In this document: positions 1 through 6,910 of the stretch, in pieces
Layout: the number at the start of each line of letters is the position of its first letter
How positions within the stretch are numbered: the stretch's first letter is position 1
Assembly: GCA_964617145.1 (NCBI GenBank)
Contig: CAZTVN010000053.1
Span: 1-8,732, forward strand
DNA length: 8,732 nucleotides
DNA from: CAZTVN01 sp964617145
Lineage (GTDB): Bacteria > Patescibacteriota > Gracilibacteria > UBA1369 > JACRIC01
Direction: 5' to 3'
The notes under the pieces: model-generated
Database searches by the model: none
Told to the model about the DNA's origin: nothing
Seen by the model: the letters and a program-made list of their open reading frames with translations, nothing else
Program-made: the position numbers and the translations under genes

Positions 1-1132
1 CATCACATTCTTCTTCTCCTTCCCAAACGTGTCCGTCGCCACATTCTCCCCCAACTACGACATAATCTTTACAAATTGATGGATTTTCCGATGCTTCGAC
101 TCGCAGTTTTGAGCCTTCTCTGTCTGCATAGAAATTGACGTTATCGTTTTTACTGTTCGTTGTAGTTGTGGTTAATCGAAATGTACTTCCTGGAGCTGTA
201 AAGCTTCCGCCATCTTCTCCAGTCCATTTAAAAGATCCATCCCAATTTGTTGGAAGTATATCTTTTAACTTGAATGCTACTGGTTTCGTCGATTCAAAAT
301 TGTTGTCCAAAAAATTGGCGATCATAGCGGAATCGGGATTGAGTTTGATTTGTTCACATTCGAGAGGGGCTTCTTTTTCTTCGACAATGAAATCGATATA
401 AAAGTAACGATTATTTGGATAGCAACCTGGCACATCACCATCTCGATACGTGATTTTTGTATCCGTTATAGTCAGTCTCGAATCATTGTCTTTTAATTCA
501 ATCCAATCATCCCCGTCGTCACCAAATGACGGACTCCCGATAACGATACTATTTGGGACATATCGAAATTCGATATTATCAGGAAGATCGAGTGTGGCAG
601 TGTCGTAGATATTTTTATAATTTTTGCAATTTGAACAGGAAAGATGTCCTTTCAAGGACTCTGGATTTTGGAAGTCGATATCGATTGTTACGTCTTTTGC
701 GGTATATCGGTTATCAGCTGTTTCTTGAGCATTGTTGTGATAATAAAACATAGCTCTTATCGTATCTCCAGTCTTGATTCCGTTGAGTGTATGATAGTAA
801 CGGGAATCGTTGTTATCGAGATCTCGCGCTGTTGCAAAATCTCTCTCATCTTGGTAATTTTTTACGTTTTTACAACTTGTTTCTGTTGCTTCGTCACACC
901 AAAAACGCATATAAGACAAAGCATAATTATCCGTATAAAGATTAAATTCATTATAAGAAAGGCCGTTTGGATATTGACTTCTTGTAATGCCATTTCTGCT
1001 TGGTGAAAAGTCTCCTTGTGCAGCGAATACTGAACTTACGGCCAAAAATACCGCTATGAGCCATATAAATAAGATTATCGTTCGACGTTGTGGCAATAGC
1101 CTTTTTTTTCTTCTATAAGTTGGTTTTTTCAT
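1..1132 (-). CDS. Exported surface protein with DUF11-like domain and start of a DUF4215-like Cys motif (C-terminus off window)
   Basis: The frame is open from an ATG at 1132 to the left edge (377 residues visible), so the gene is 3'-truncated by the window. Residues 1-17 are very basic, 18-37 are hydrophobic and end in SVFA before AQGD, a classical signal peptide with likely cleavage after residue 37. Residues 118-198 (GIKTGDTIRAMFYYHNNA, then TAKDVTIDI, then PDNIEFRYVPNSIVI) resemble the DUF11-type beta-sandwich found in surface proteins; that assignment is from memory of the pattern. Cysteines occur in pairs (CDEATETSC, SCSNC), suggesting disulfides outside the cytoplasm. Residues 363-377 (ECGDGHVWEGEEECD) match the opening of DUF4215/Myxococcus-type Cys-rich repeats, usually CGDG..EGEECDDG. 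The ATG follows AGAAGG by 4 nt and lies one base after the stop of the lipoprotein gene, so translational coupling is likely. Precise function is unknown. Confidence 0.8.
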   Translation of the reverse strand, partial: MKKPTYRRKKRLLPQRRTIILFIWLIAVFLAVSSVFAAQGDFSPSRNGITRSQYPNGLSYNEFNLYTDNYALSYMRFWCDEATETSCKNVKNYQDERDFATARDLDNNDSRYYHTLNGIKTGDTIRAMFYYHNNAQETADNRYTAKDVTIDIDFQNPESLKGHLSCSNCKNYKNIYDTATLDLPDNIEFRYVPNSIVIGSPSFGDDGDDWIELKDNDSRLTITDTKITYRDGDVPGCYPNNRYFYIDFIVEEKEAPLECEQIKLNPDSAMIANFLDNNFESTKPVAFKLKDILPTNWDGSFKWTGEDGGSFTAPGSTFRLTTTTTNSKNDNVNFYADREGSKLRVEASENPSICKDYVVVGGECGDGHVWEGEEECD

Positions 1133-1133
1133 A

Positions 1134-1301
1134 CTACCTTCTTATGTTGGGGTTTTTTGCTTCATTTTGTATCCCTCTTTCTGGTTTATTTTCTATTTTC
1201 TCTTCGTTATCTGTCTGAGTGCATCCACTTATGAAGAAAAGAACCCCGATAAGGAGGGTGATTATACTTAATTTTTTAAGTTTTGTCCAGAATAAAGACA
1301 T
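1134..1301 (-). CDS. Small lipoprotein (55 aa)
   Basis: This short gene lies between the giant protein gene and the exported protein gene. It begins MSLFWTKLKKLSIITLLIG, with a basic n-region and a hydrophobic h-region, followed by the lipobox ISGC. Cys27 is the predicted lipidation site, leaving a mature peptide of only 29 charged residues (CTQTDNEEKIENKPERG and on to a terminal RR). The start ATG is 21 nt after the upstream stop, with a weak AAGAG Shine-Dalgarno element; the TAG stop is one base before the next ATG. The tight packing on both sides, the signal peptide and the lipobox argue for a real gene despite its length. The mature part matches no family I recognise. It may anchor, plug or regulate a complex with its neighbours, but that is inference. 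Confidence 0.72.
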   Translation of the reverse strand: MSLFWTKLKKLSIITLLIGVLFFISGCTQTDNEEKIENKPERGIQNEAKNPNIRR

Positions 1302-1322
1302 AATGACTCTTATTTTAAAAAT

Positions 1323-4300
1323 TTATTTTCTCCCACCGCCTTCTTCTTCTCCTTCTGGGACACCTTCTTCTGGGGTTTTTTCTTCTCCAGGAGGACCAGC
1401 TTCTTGTGTCTCTACTACTCCTACCCCCAAAACTGCATTTAAGAATTGGGTTTGGCCTTTTGGACGGCTTGTTACTTCGAAATTGGTTTTTGCTCCATAG
1501 GCTCCGCCAGGCATTTCAATTTCTGGTGTCATGTACATCACGAGATTTTCATCCCCGCAAATAGAGGGATTGGCGCATTGCGCCGTAATACAAAACTCCG
1601 GGAGGTCGGTTACTTCGATGGTATATTTTTCGCCAAATGCACCTGGTACTTCGAGTTTCCCCCCTTTTCCTTTTTCTATCTCGGTTTTTCGGATATCAAG
1701 TACTAATTTTTTGAGTTTTTCGTATATTTTCGATTCTTCTGGATTTGGGAAATAGGATTCGTCGTGATCAATTTTTTTATAAAGTTCCATAAGTAGTCGA
1801 TTTTCTTCTCCCGTGAAAAGGAGTGGGCCGAAGTGTCTGAACACTTTTAGTGGTAAGGCGCTCAAAAGAAATTTTCGTTGGTTTTCGGTATTTATGGGAA
1901 GATGTGCTTGAAGGAGTGCGGCTCGGAGTTTTGTGCGTTTTTCTGGATCTGGTTCGATTTCTTCAATGCTCATTTCGAGAAGTGCTCGAATCGGAGAATC
2001 TTTCGTTACCACCACGCGTCGAATACCAGGGTGTTCGTATCGTCCAACGATATTGCTTACGAATGTTCCTTCTTTTAATGGATGTCCTGTTTCAAGCATA
2101 GCTCTTCCTCCTTTTGATAATTGTTCACGATATTTATCCGTAATCCTTTTAGCTTCTTCAAAGGTCATGTTATAACCATTTTTTTGAAAAAGGGCCATGA
2201 GCATGTATGGGAAAAAATAGGTATAATCTTTTAAGAAATCTCGTTTTTCTTTCGCTTTGATAAGACTTTCATGCATGAGTTCTTCTAACATGATTTGAAG
2301 TTCATCGTTATTGAGTTCTCGGCCGAGATTTTTTTGAGCTTCCTTATTTATTTCTTGTATAAGCTTTTCATAATCTTCCTGTCCTGCTCGGTCTTTTTCG
2401 ATCACTTCTCCAGTTTTTTTTACATACCGCAATCCGTTGGTACTGAGCAAGTAATATATGGTGCTAAAGTCACGATCAACGAGTAATTTTTGAGCCAACG
2501 CGTTCACTTCACGTCGAAATGCTGTTCTATCAATGGTAGGAACGCTTTCTCTTGCCATCAAAGATTTGAATCCTTCTTCAATGACACTTTGAGATTCTCT
2601 TACTTCAGCCACTCGTCTTGTTTCATCTTCAGAGAGTCCTAATATTCTTTCTTGAGCGGTATGGGGAGAATCTTTTGGAATAATGGTTTGAAGATTTCCA
2701 TGTTCTTTCGTTCCTCTTTGAACCCACACTCGATCTTGCGTATCAAGATGTGTCGGGCTTGTGCGAGTTTCCAGAAATGTTGGTACTTCTTCGCTTTCTA
2801 TCAAACTTCTGGTTATCTTGCTCCCCGTCGGATCATCGGTGATCGTGAATATCGTTTCGTGAGTGTATCCTTGCTCGATAAATGGTAATTGATGATCTTC
2901 TCTTTGCACAATAAAATTTGAATTTGTATCGATATTTATGTAGAGTTTTTGACCGTCTTCCGATCTTAAAAGACGATGAGAGGCTTCCGGATCTATCAAT
3001 ACTTTCACGCGTCCTGTGACTCCTAAAAATTTTACCTCCACTCTTATTTTTCCTTCTGTTGTCGCAATTGGAATGAGCTCGATACCAAATTGTTTTTTCA
3101 GGCTCTTGTTTATTGATTGGATATAGGTTGGAAGATCTTTGATAGCACTTTCTTGTAATGGTGGTATGTTGAGATTGGTTTTTGTATCGAGATTTGGTTG
3201 AAGTCTCCCATCTCTTCCGATTTCTACTGTTCCTGTCGTTGTTACTTGCTGTGGTTTTTGTGAGGCTTTTAATCTTTCCCCTGCCTCGATATATGTTCCA
3301 TGAGCTTTTTCTAATTGTTTTTTTATGTCTTCTTCTTGGAGTAGAGGATTTTCATCTTGAAAATGTCGGACAATGAGTGTTTTTTTTCCGATATTGATAT
3401 AAAAATAGGGAAGTATGAGTGCTCCCGAGACGGCTGCTTTTATCCCAAATCCGCTTATCAGTGGAGAGTTTGTCCCTTCTATGGCTCTTCTTTCGATGAG
3501 ATCGCTCAAGTTTTCTGTTACGGATTGAAGGACGATCATTTTTTGTTCTTCTGTGAGGCGGATTGCTTTGCCTCCAACATCAACCGTAGCGTCATCACTA
3601 TTTAAGTAATCTCCTATCACTTCTAAAATGTACTGCGCATCTTTTCTTGTTTCTGGATCGGCTTTAAGCAGAGCGAGATTTGCTTCAACCGCTCTTTGTG
3701 GATCCCATCGTATTTCACCTTCGACTCCGGGGATCCCTCTTGTTATCTCTGCTCCTCCTCCAAGTCGCGCTCTATATCTTTTAAGTACTGGCCATTGTAA
3801 GCCGCCACTTACGATTTGATGTGGTATAGCAGGTATAAAGTTCACATAGAGTGCTTTTTTATCTTTGCGATCGATATCGACTTCCGCCAATACCATTCCT
3901 GCTGGTTTCATTTCAGTCGTTCCTCCAAGGACTACTTCTATTTGTGCTTTTTGGTTTTTTCCGATTTCAATATCAATAACTTTAGCAAAAGCTCCAGCGC
4001 TTCCGCCAAGAACATCCCCACCTCGATCCATTATAATGACTCCTCCTGCCAAGAGAGCTTCCTGCACAGCAGCTTGAATTTCTGCCCTTTTTTCTTCTGA
4101 AATAGGGCCTTCACCATAGAAAATATTTATAACTTCGTCGAGTGTTTCTGTTACCAGTTTTGGCTCAAACTCTGTTTGAACGCTTTCTTGCAATCCTTGC
4201 CTCATCCATGCGTCTATCACGTAGCCAAATTGGATCAATTCTTTTATTTCTTTGAAATTTTCTTGATTTGCAAGTTCCAAAAGATCCTCTGCATTCTCAA

Positions 4301-5489
4301 TAGTTGGGGGATTCTCGAATATTGCTTCATATTTTTTTCTTTTTTCAGGGTCATTCAGTTCAGGAAAATGGCGATTTTCTCTTCCGTCGCTTAGAAGAGA
4401 GAAAGCAGTTGTTGCTCCAAGGTTAAAATAGTAATTGAGTTGATCTATTATAATTTCTGGGTTTATTTGACCTGTTTCCAGGTTATAGCTTTTGAGGACA
4501 ATCCTTTCATAGGCGCTTCGTTCTGAATCATAGCCCTCAAGTAAGGTCGTTTGTTCCGCTTCCGAACCTTTGCCTCGGCGCGTCCCAGCCATTTCAATCG
4601 AGCGGTTTTTGGGTTCATAGATTCTTGCAGGAAGAAGTTTTGCCCCTATTTTTTGAAACCAATTTCTTGAAAGTGGTGGTCCATTATCTGTTCTAGAAAA
4701 AATGTTATTGAGCGCTTCGAGAGGAGGATTGTCTGTTGTTTCTATAAGTGTTTCTGGTTTTTTGGTTATTTCTCTTGGGATGCGTTCTTCTTCTGGCACG
4801 AGTCTTAAGATCGGTAGCAGACTCATAAGTTCGTGAGTTGTAATGATGAAATCTTGGTAACGAAGATAGGTTTCGAATTTTTCTTTATCTTCTTCGCTTT
4901 CAAACAGATCAGTGGCATGTTTTACTCTTTCTATCGCTTCCTCTATTTGTTGAAAAATTCCACTTTTTTTATTTATTTTTTCTCCAAGAGAGAGAGCCGC
5001 ATTATCATCAATGTCTTGAATTTTTCTGTAAAGCGCTGTAACTTCGCTCATGGCCTCTTGATACGGCGTTAATCTTCTCTTTGAGGCATCTATCCTTTCG
5101 GCTAATTCTGCTTCAGGATCGAACTTCGCTTTTAAGTCTTTAAATTCTTTTACAAAATCTTTTGTGTTTTTTCCGAGGTATTTTTTGACTATATCCTCAA
5201 AAAAGATTCGATTGTTTTGTCCTTTTTGAAGGACATCCACAAAGCCTGCTAATCCCTGTGATTGGTAGATTTTTGATCTTCTGATATGATTTGAAATCGC
5301 ATCGCCATAGTTGAGATTGTGAAGTTGCGTATCCCAATCATCTTTGCCCCATTTCCTGATTTCAGGATCAGAAATTGTTGCTGATTCATTTTCCATTTTT
5401 AGCAATGTGTCGTATGAGTCTTGTCTTTCGAACATTTGTCTTAATGCATCATCGGCAAGGCGTTTTTCTGTATGTATTTTTCTTCGCAC
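1323..5489 (-). CDS. Giant protein of unknown function, probable C-terminal part of a frameshifted LysM protein
   Basis: The 1388-codon frame starts at GTG 5489 by convention, but it is open without a stop up to 5651 and overlaps the upstream LysM gene. Its upstream extension reads YVRTGDTLQI, the usual end of a LysM domain, so GTG 5489 is probably internal. Residues 1-250 are mainly charged helix with coiled-coil character. About 480-600 is glycine-rich and beta-like (GGDVLGGSAGAFAKVIDIEI; QIEVVLGG; KALYVNFIPAI). About 676-710 is a hydrophobic, aromatic stretch. Residues 750-870 alternate as beta strands, and 950-1270 is again helical. The only cysteines are C1300, C1305 and C1311. The tail from about 1360 is Glu/Gly/Pro-rich. 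I see no signal peptide, confident transmembrane helix or catalytic motif. Function is unknown; the downstream lipoprotein and exported protein suggest envelope association. Confidence 0.85.
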   Translation of the reverse strand: MRRKIHTEKRLADDALRQMFERQDSYDTLLKMENESATISDPEIRKWGKDDWDTQLHNLNYGDAISNHIRRSKIYQSQGLAGFVDVLQKGQNNRIFFEDIVKKYLGKNTKDFVKEFKDLKAKFDPEAELAERIDASKRRLTPYQEAMSEVTALYRKIQDIDDNAALSLGEKINKKSGIFQQIEEAIERVKHATDLFESEEDKEKFETYLRYQDFIITTHELMSLLPILRLVPEEERIPREITKKPETLIETTDNPPLEALNNIFSRTDNGPPLSRNWFQKIGAKLLPARIYEPKNRSIEMAGTRRGKGSEAEQTTLLEGYDSERSAYERIVLKSYNLETGQINPEIIIDQLNYYFNLGATTAFSLLSDGRENRHFPELNDPEKRKKYEAIFENPPTIENAEDLLELANQENFKEIKELIQFGYVIDAWMRQGLQESVQTEFEPKLVTETLDEVINIFYGEGPISEEKRAEIQAAVQEALLAGGVIIMDRGGDVLGGSAGAFAKVIDIEIGKNQKAQIEVVLGGTTEMKPAGMVLAEVDIDRKDKKALYVNFIPAIPHQIVSGGLQWPVLKRYRARLGGGAEITRGIPGVEGEIRWDPQRAVEANLALLKADPETRKDAQYILEVIGDYLNSDDATVDVGGKAIRLTEEQKMIVLQSVTENLSDLIERRAIEGTNSPLISGFGIKAAVSGALILPYFYINIGKKTLIVRHFQDENPLLQEEDIKKQLEKAHGTYIEAGERLKASQKPQQVTTTGTVEIGRDGRLQPNLDTKTNLNIPPLQESAIKDLPTYIQSINKSLKKQFGIELIPIATTEGKIRVEVKFLGVTGRVKVLIDPEASHRLLRSEDGQKLYINIDTNSNFIVQREDHQLPFIEQGYTHETIFTITDDPTGSKITRSLIESEEVPTFLETRTSPTHLDTQDRVWVQRGTKEHGNLQTIIPKDSPHTAQERILGLSEDETRRVAEVRESQSVIEEGFKSLMARESVPTIDRTAFRREVNALAQKLLVDRDFSTIYYLLSTNGLRYVKKTGEVIEKDRAGQEDYEKLIQEINKEAQKNLGRELNNDELQIMLEELMHESLIKAKEKRDFLKDYTYFFPYMLMALFQKNGYNMTFEEAKRITDKYREQLSKGGRAMLETGHPLKEGTFVSNIVGRYEHPGIRRVVVTKDSPIRALLEMSIEEIEPDPEKRTKLRAALLQAHLPINTENQRKFLLSALPLKVFRHFGPLLFTGEENRLLMELYKKIDHDESYFPNPEESKIYEKLKKLVLDIRKTEIEKGKGGKLEVPGAFGEKYTIEVTDLPEFCITAQCANPSICGDENLVMYMTPEIEMPGGAYGAKTNFEVTSRPKGQTQFLNAVLGVGVVETQEAGPPGEEKTPEEGVPEGEEEGGGRK

Positions 5490-5587
5490 TGCTTGACTTA
5501 TCCTTTCTTCTGCTTTATGTGTTGCTTCTGTTATCCGTGCTGCGGCTTCTTCTTTCGAAATCTCTACTGTAACTTCGGTTTTTTTGG

Positions 5588-6157
5588 TTATTTGTAAAGT
5601 ATCTCCTGTCCGAACATAGGGTGTCCAGTTTGTGAGATTGTGTTTTTTGGATCATATTTTTGGTAATTTTTTTTATCTTTTTCTTTTACCCAAATTTTCC
5701 CCGGGTTTTGCTTTGCGAGTTCTTCAAATGTGATGCCATAGAATTGCGCAATTTTTTGAGGAGTTTCATTCGTTTGAACAATGTGTTCTTGAATTGTTGT
5801 TTCTATTTTTGTTTCGGTTCTTGCTGCTAAAGGCGTTCTAGCTTCAGCTTCTGGAGTTCCTGGAATAGGAGCAAGTCTTTGAGCAAGACTTAAGCCGGAT
5901 GACGGAGGATCTTCTTCCTTTGGTTTTTCATCATGTTCCTCTCCAGAAGCTAAAGGCATATCAAGTCTGTCCGCGAGGTTTGGCTCATTATCCCTTTTTT
6001 CGACTCCTTCATCAGCACTTTCGTCAGGTCGTCCACTTATTTTACCGAAATTGAGCCTGCTACGTAAAGAGCCTTCTCCTTCGTTGCCTTTTCGAAAGTA
6101 TACCCATCTTTCGTTATTGGGAAAATATCGATACAAGCAATATCTCAAATTTTTCAT
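5588..6157 (-). CDS. LysM-domain protein, likely N-terminal part of the giant protein
   Basis: This 189-residue frame is the first gene of the leftward operon. Its start at ATG 6157 cannot move upstream because a TAA lies close by in frame. Residues 1-30 (MKNLRYCLYRYFPNN...) are polar and aromatic with no signal peptide. Residues 30-120 are a charged, proline-rich and probably disordered linker containing two similar segments, LADRLDMPLA (61-70) and LAQRLAPIPG (91-100). Residues 125-155 (HIVQTNETPQKIAQFYGITF, then EELAKQNPGK) are the first part of a LysM fold, which binds N-acetylglucosamine polymers such as peptidoglycan. The expected LysM end (hydrophobic-x-x-G-[DQ]-x-L-x-I) is missing in this frame but present in the -1 frame (YVRTGDTLQI). 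The gene therefore appears truncated by, or designed for, a frameshift near 5642. No Shine-Dalgarno sequence is visible; the leader ATTTTTCTT is pyrimidine-rich. Confidence 0.75.
   Translation of the reverse strand: MKNLRYCLYRYFPNNERWVYFRKGNEGEGSLRSRLNFGKISGRPDESADEGVEKRDNEPNLADRLDMPLASGEEHDEKPKEEDPPSSGLSLAQRLAPIPGTPEAEARTPLAARTETKIETTIQEHIVQTNETPQKIAQFYGITFEELAKQNPGKIWVKEKDKKNYQKYDPKNTISQTGHPMFGQEILYK
5642..5648 (-). other. A AAA AAC slippery heptamer, candidate -1 frameshift site
   Basis: In the LysM frame the codons CCA AAA AAC (5650-5642) place A AAA AAC in the X XXY YYZ phase needed for tandem -1 slippage. The site lies inside the only window where a productive shift can happen: after the -1-frame TGA at 5654-5652 and before the zero-frame TAA at 5590-5588. 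After the shift, decoding resumes at CAC (5642-5640) and runs without a stop to 1323. Downstream, ATCTC (5638-5634) can pair with GAGAT (5605-5601), and CTG (5628-5626) with the adjacent CAG (5608-5606). This is a modest, bulged stem rather than a strong stimulator. A simple one-base deletion or an assembly error is the main alternative. Confidence 0.45.
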
Positions 6158-6183
6158 AAGAAAAATAAAAATTTTATCTTATT

Positions 6184-6212
6184 ATTTTACCATTTTTCCT
6201 TTTTTGATACAA
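6184..6212 (-). promoter_or_regulatory. Promoter for the leftward LysM/giant-protein operon
   Basis: Reading the minus strand, TTGTAT (6212-6207) is separated by exactly 17 nt from TAAAAT (6189-6184). The -10 box is preceded by TG at -15/-14 (TGGTAAAAT), giving an extended -10. This predicts a start near 6177 and a leader of about 20 nt before ATG 6157. A second AT-rich box (GATAAAAT) lies just downstream and could serve as an alternative -10. Confidence 0.5.
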
Positions 6213-6213
6213 T
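6185..6213 (+). promoter_or_regulatory. Promoter for the rightward MBL-tpiA-hpf operon
   Basis: An extended -10, TGATACAAT (TG at 6205-6206, TACAAT at 6208-6213), lies about 30 nt upstream of the first rightward start. The matching -35 position (6185-6190, TTTTAC, 17-nt spacer) is poor, which an extended -10 can offset. It overlaps the opposing promoter nearly base for base. Confidence 0.42.
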
Positions 6214-6244
6214 AGAATTGAGGCTGATTAAGTTCTAAAATCAA

Positions 6245-6901
6245 ATGGCATCTTTCATGAAAATACGTAAAATTGTAACAGGCGATTTAAAGCAAAATAC
6301 CTATATTGTTACTGATGAAAAGGCTCGGACAGGAGTCCTTATTGATGCCGGTGATAATGCTGGCGCTATTTTAAAGGCTATACATGGTTATGACATCCTC
6401 TACATTTTCCTCACTCATACCCACTTTGACCATGTTCTCGGCCTCATGCCTGTTTATGAGAAAACCCATGCGAAAATCGTTGTTCATGAGGCTGAATGTG
6501 AAATTGTTGAAAAAGGGCTTTTAAATCCACCCAATTTCTTCGTGAAAAAATCGTTGCCTAAGATCGGTCATGTGCAAAAAGTCTCTGGGGGTGAGACTTT
6601 TCAGGTTGATTCACTCAGTATTCGCCTTATTCATACTCCAGGTCATACGGCTGGTTCGATGTGTATACTTATTTCTGATCGTGCTTTAGAGCATCCTTCT
6701 CAGGCGCTTTTTGCTGGTGATACGCTTTTTGCTCGCGGTATCGGTCGAACAGATCTCCCTTCCGGCAATTACGACATGATTATGAAAAGTATCCATACCA
6801 TTTTAGAAATGCAAGGTGATATAATAGTGTATCCTGGACATGGGCAATTGACTACTATTTCGGAAAGACGCGAAGATCGAAAGATAGGTAATCTTTATTA
6901 A
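6245..6901 (+). CDS. MBL-fold metallo-hydrolase (glyoxalase II-like)
   Basis: This 218-residue protein has the full metallo-beta-lactamase-fold metal set: HTHFDH at 58-63 (HxHxDH), H134 in TPGHTAGS, D159 in AGDTLFARGIGRTDL, and H199 in YPGHG. The GRTDL segment and length of about 210 residues are typical of the small cytosolic hydroxyacylglutathione-hydrolase-like branch. Such proteins bind two metal ions and hydrolyse thioesters or related bonds; the true substrate cannot be read from the sequence, and many members are not glyoxalases. The frame opens at ATG 6245 (MASFMKIRKIV). ATG 6257 (MKIRKIVTGDLKQNTYIV) fits the family's usual N-terminus better and is preceded by a pyrimidine run (CATCTTTC) like those before its neighbours, so it may be the real start. 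tpiA follows 9 nt downstream, implying an operon. Confidence 0.88.
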   Translation: MASFMKIRKIVTGDLKQNTYIVTDEKARTGVLIDAGDNAGAILKAIHGYDILYIFLTHTHFDHVLGLMPVYEKTHAKIVVHEAECEIVEKGLLNPPNFFVKKSLPKIGHVQKVSGGETFQVDSLSIRLIHTPGHTAGSMCILISDRALEHPSQALFAGDTLFARGIGRTDLPSGNYDMIMKSIHTILEMQGDIIVYPGHGQLTTISERREDRKIGNLY

Positions 6902-6910
6902 TTAATTTCT

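Noticed and set aside
644..1006. Open frame on the + strand with hydrophobic stretches.
   Set aside because: It lies antisense to the exported protein gene, which has a signal peptide, domain patterns and a ribosome binding site.
3816..4100. Several + strand open frames opposite the giant gene (such as 3816-4100 and 1219-1500).
   Set aside because: They are composition shadows, rich in Phe, Ser and Cys, opposite a long coherent minus-strand frame.
5666..5672. A second in-phase heptamer, A AAA AAT, upstream in the LysM frame.
   Set aside because: A -1 shift here meets TGA at 5654-5652 after four codons, so it cannot reach the giant frame.
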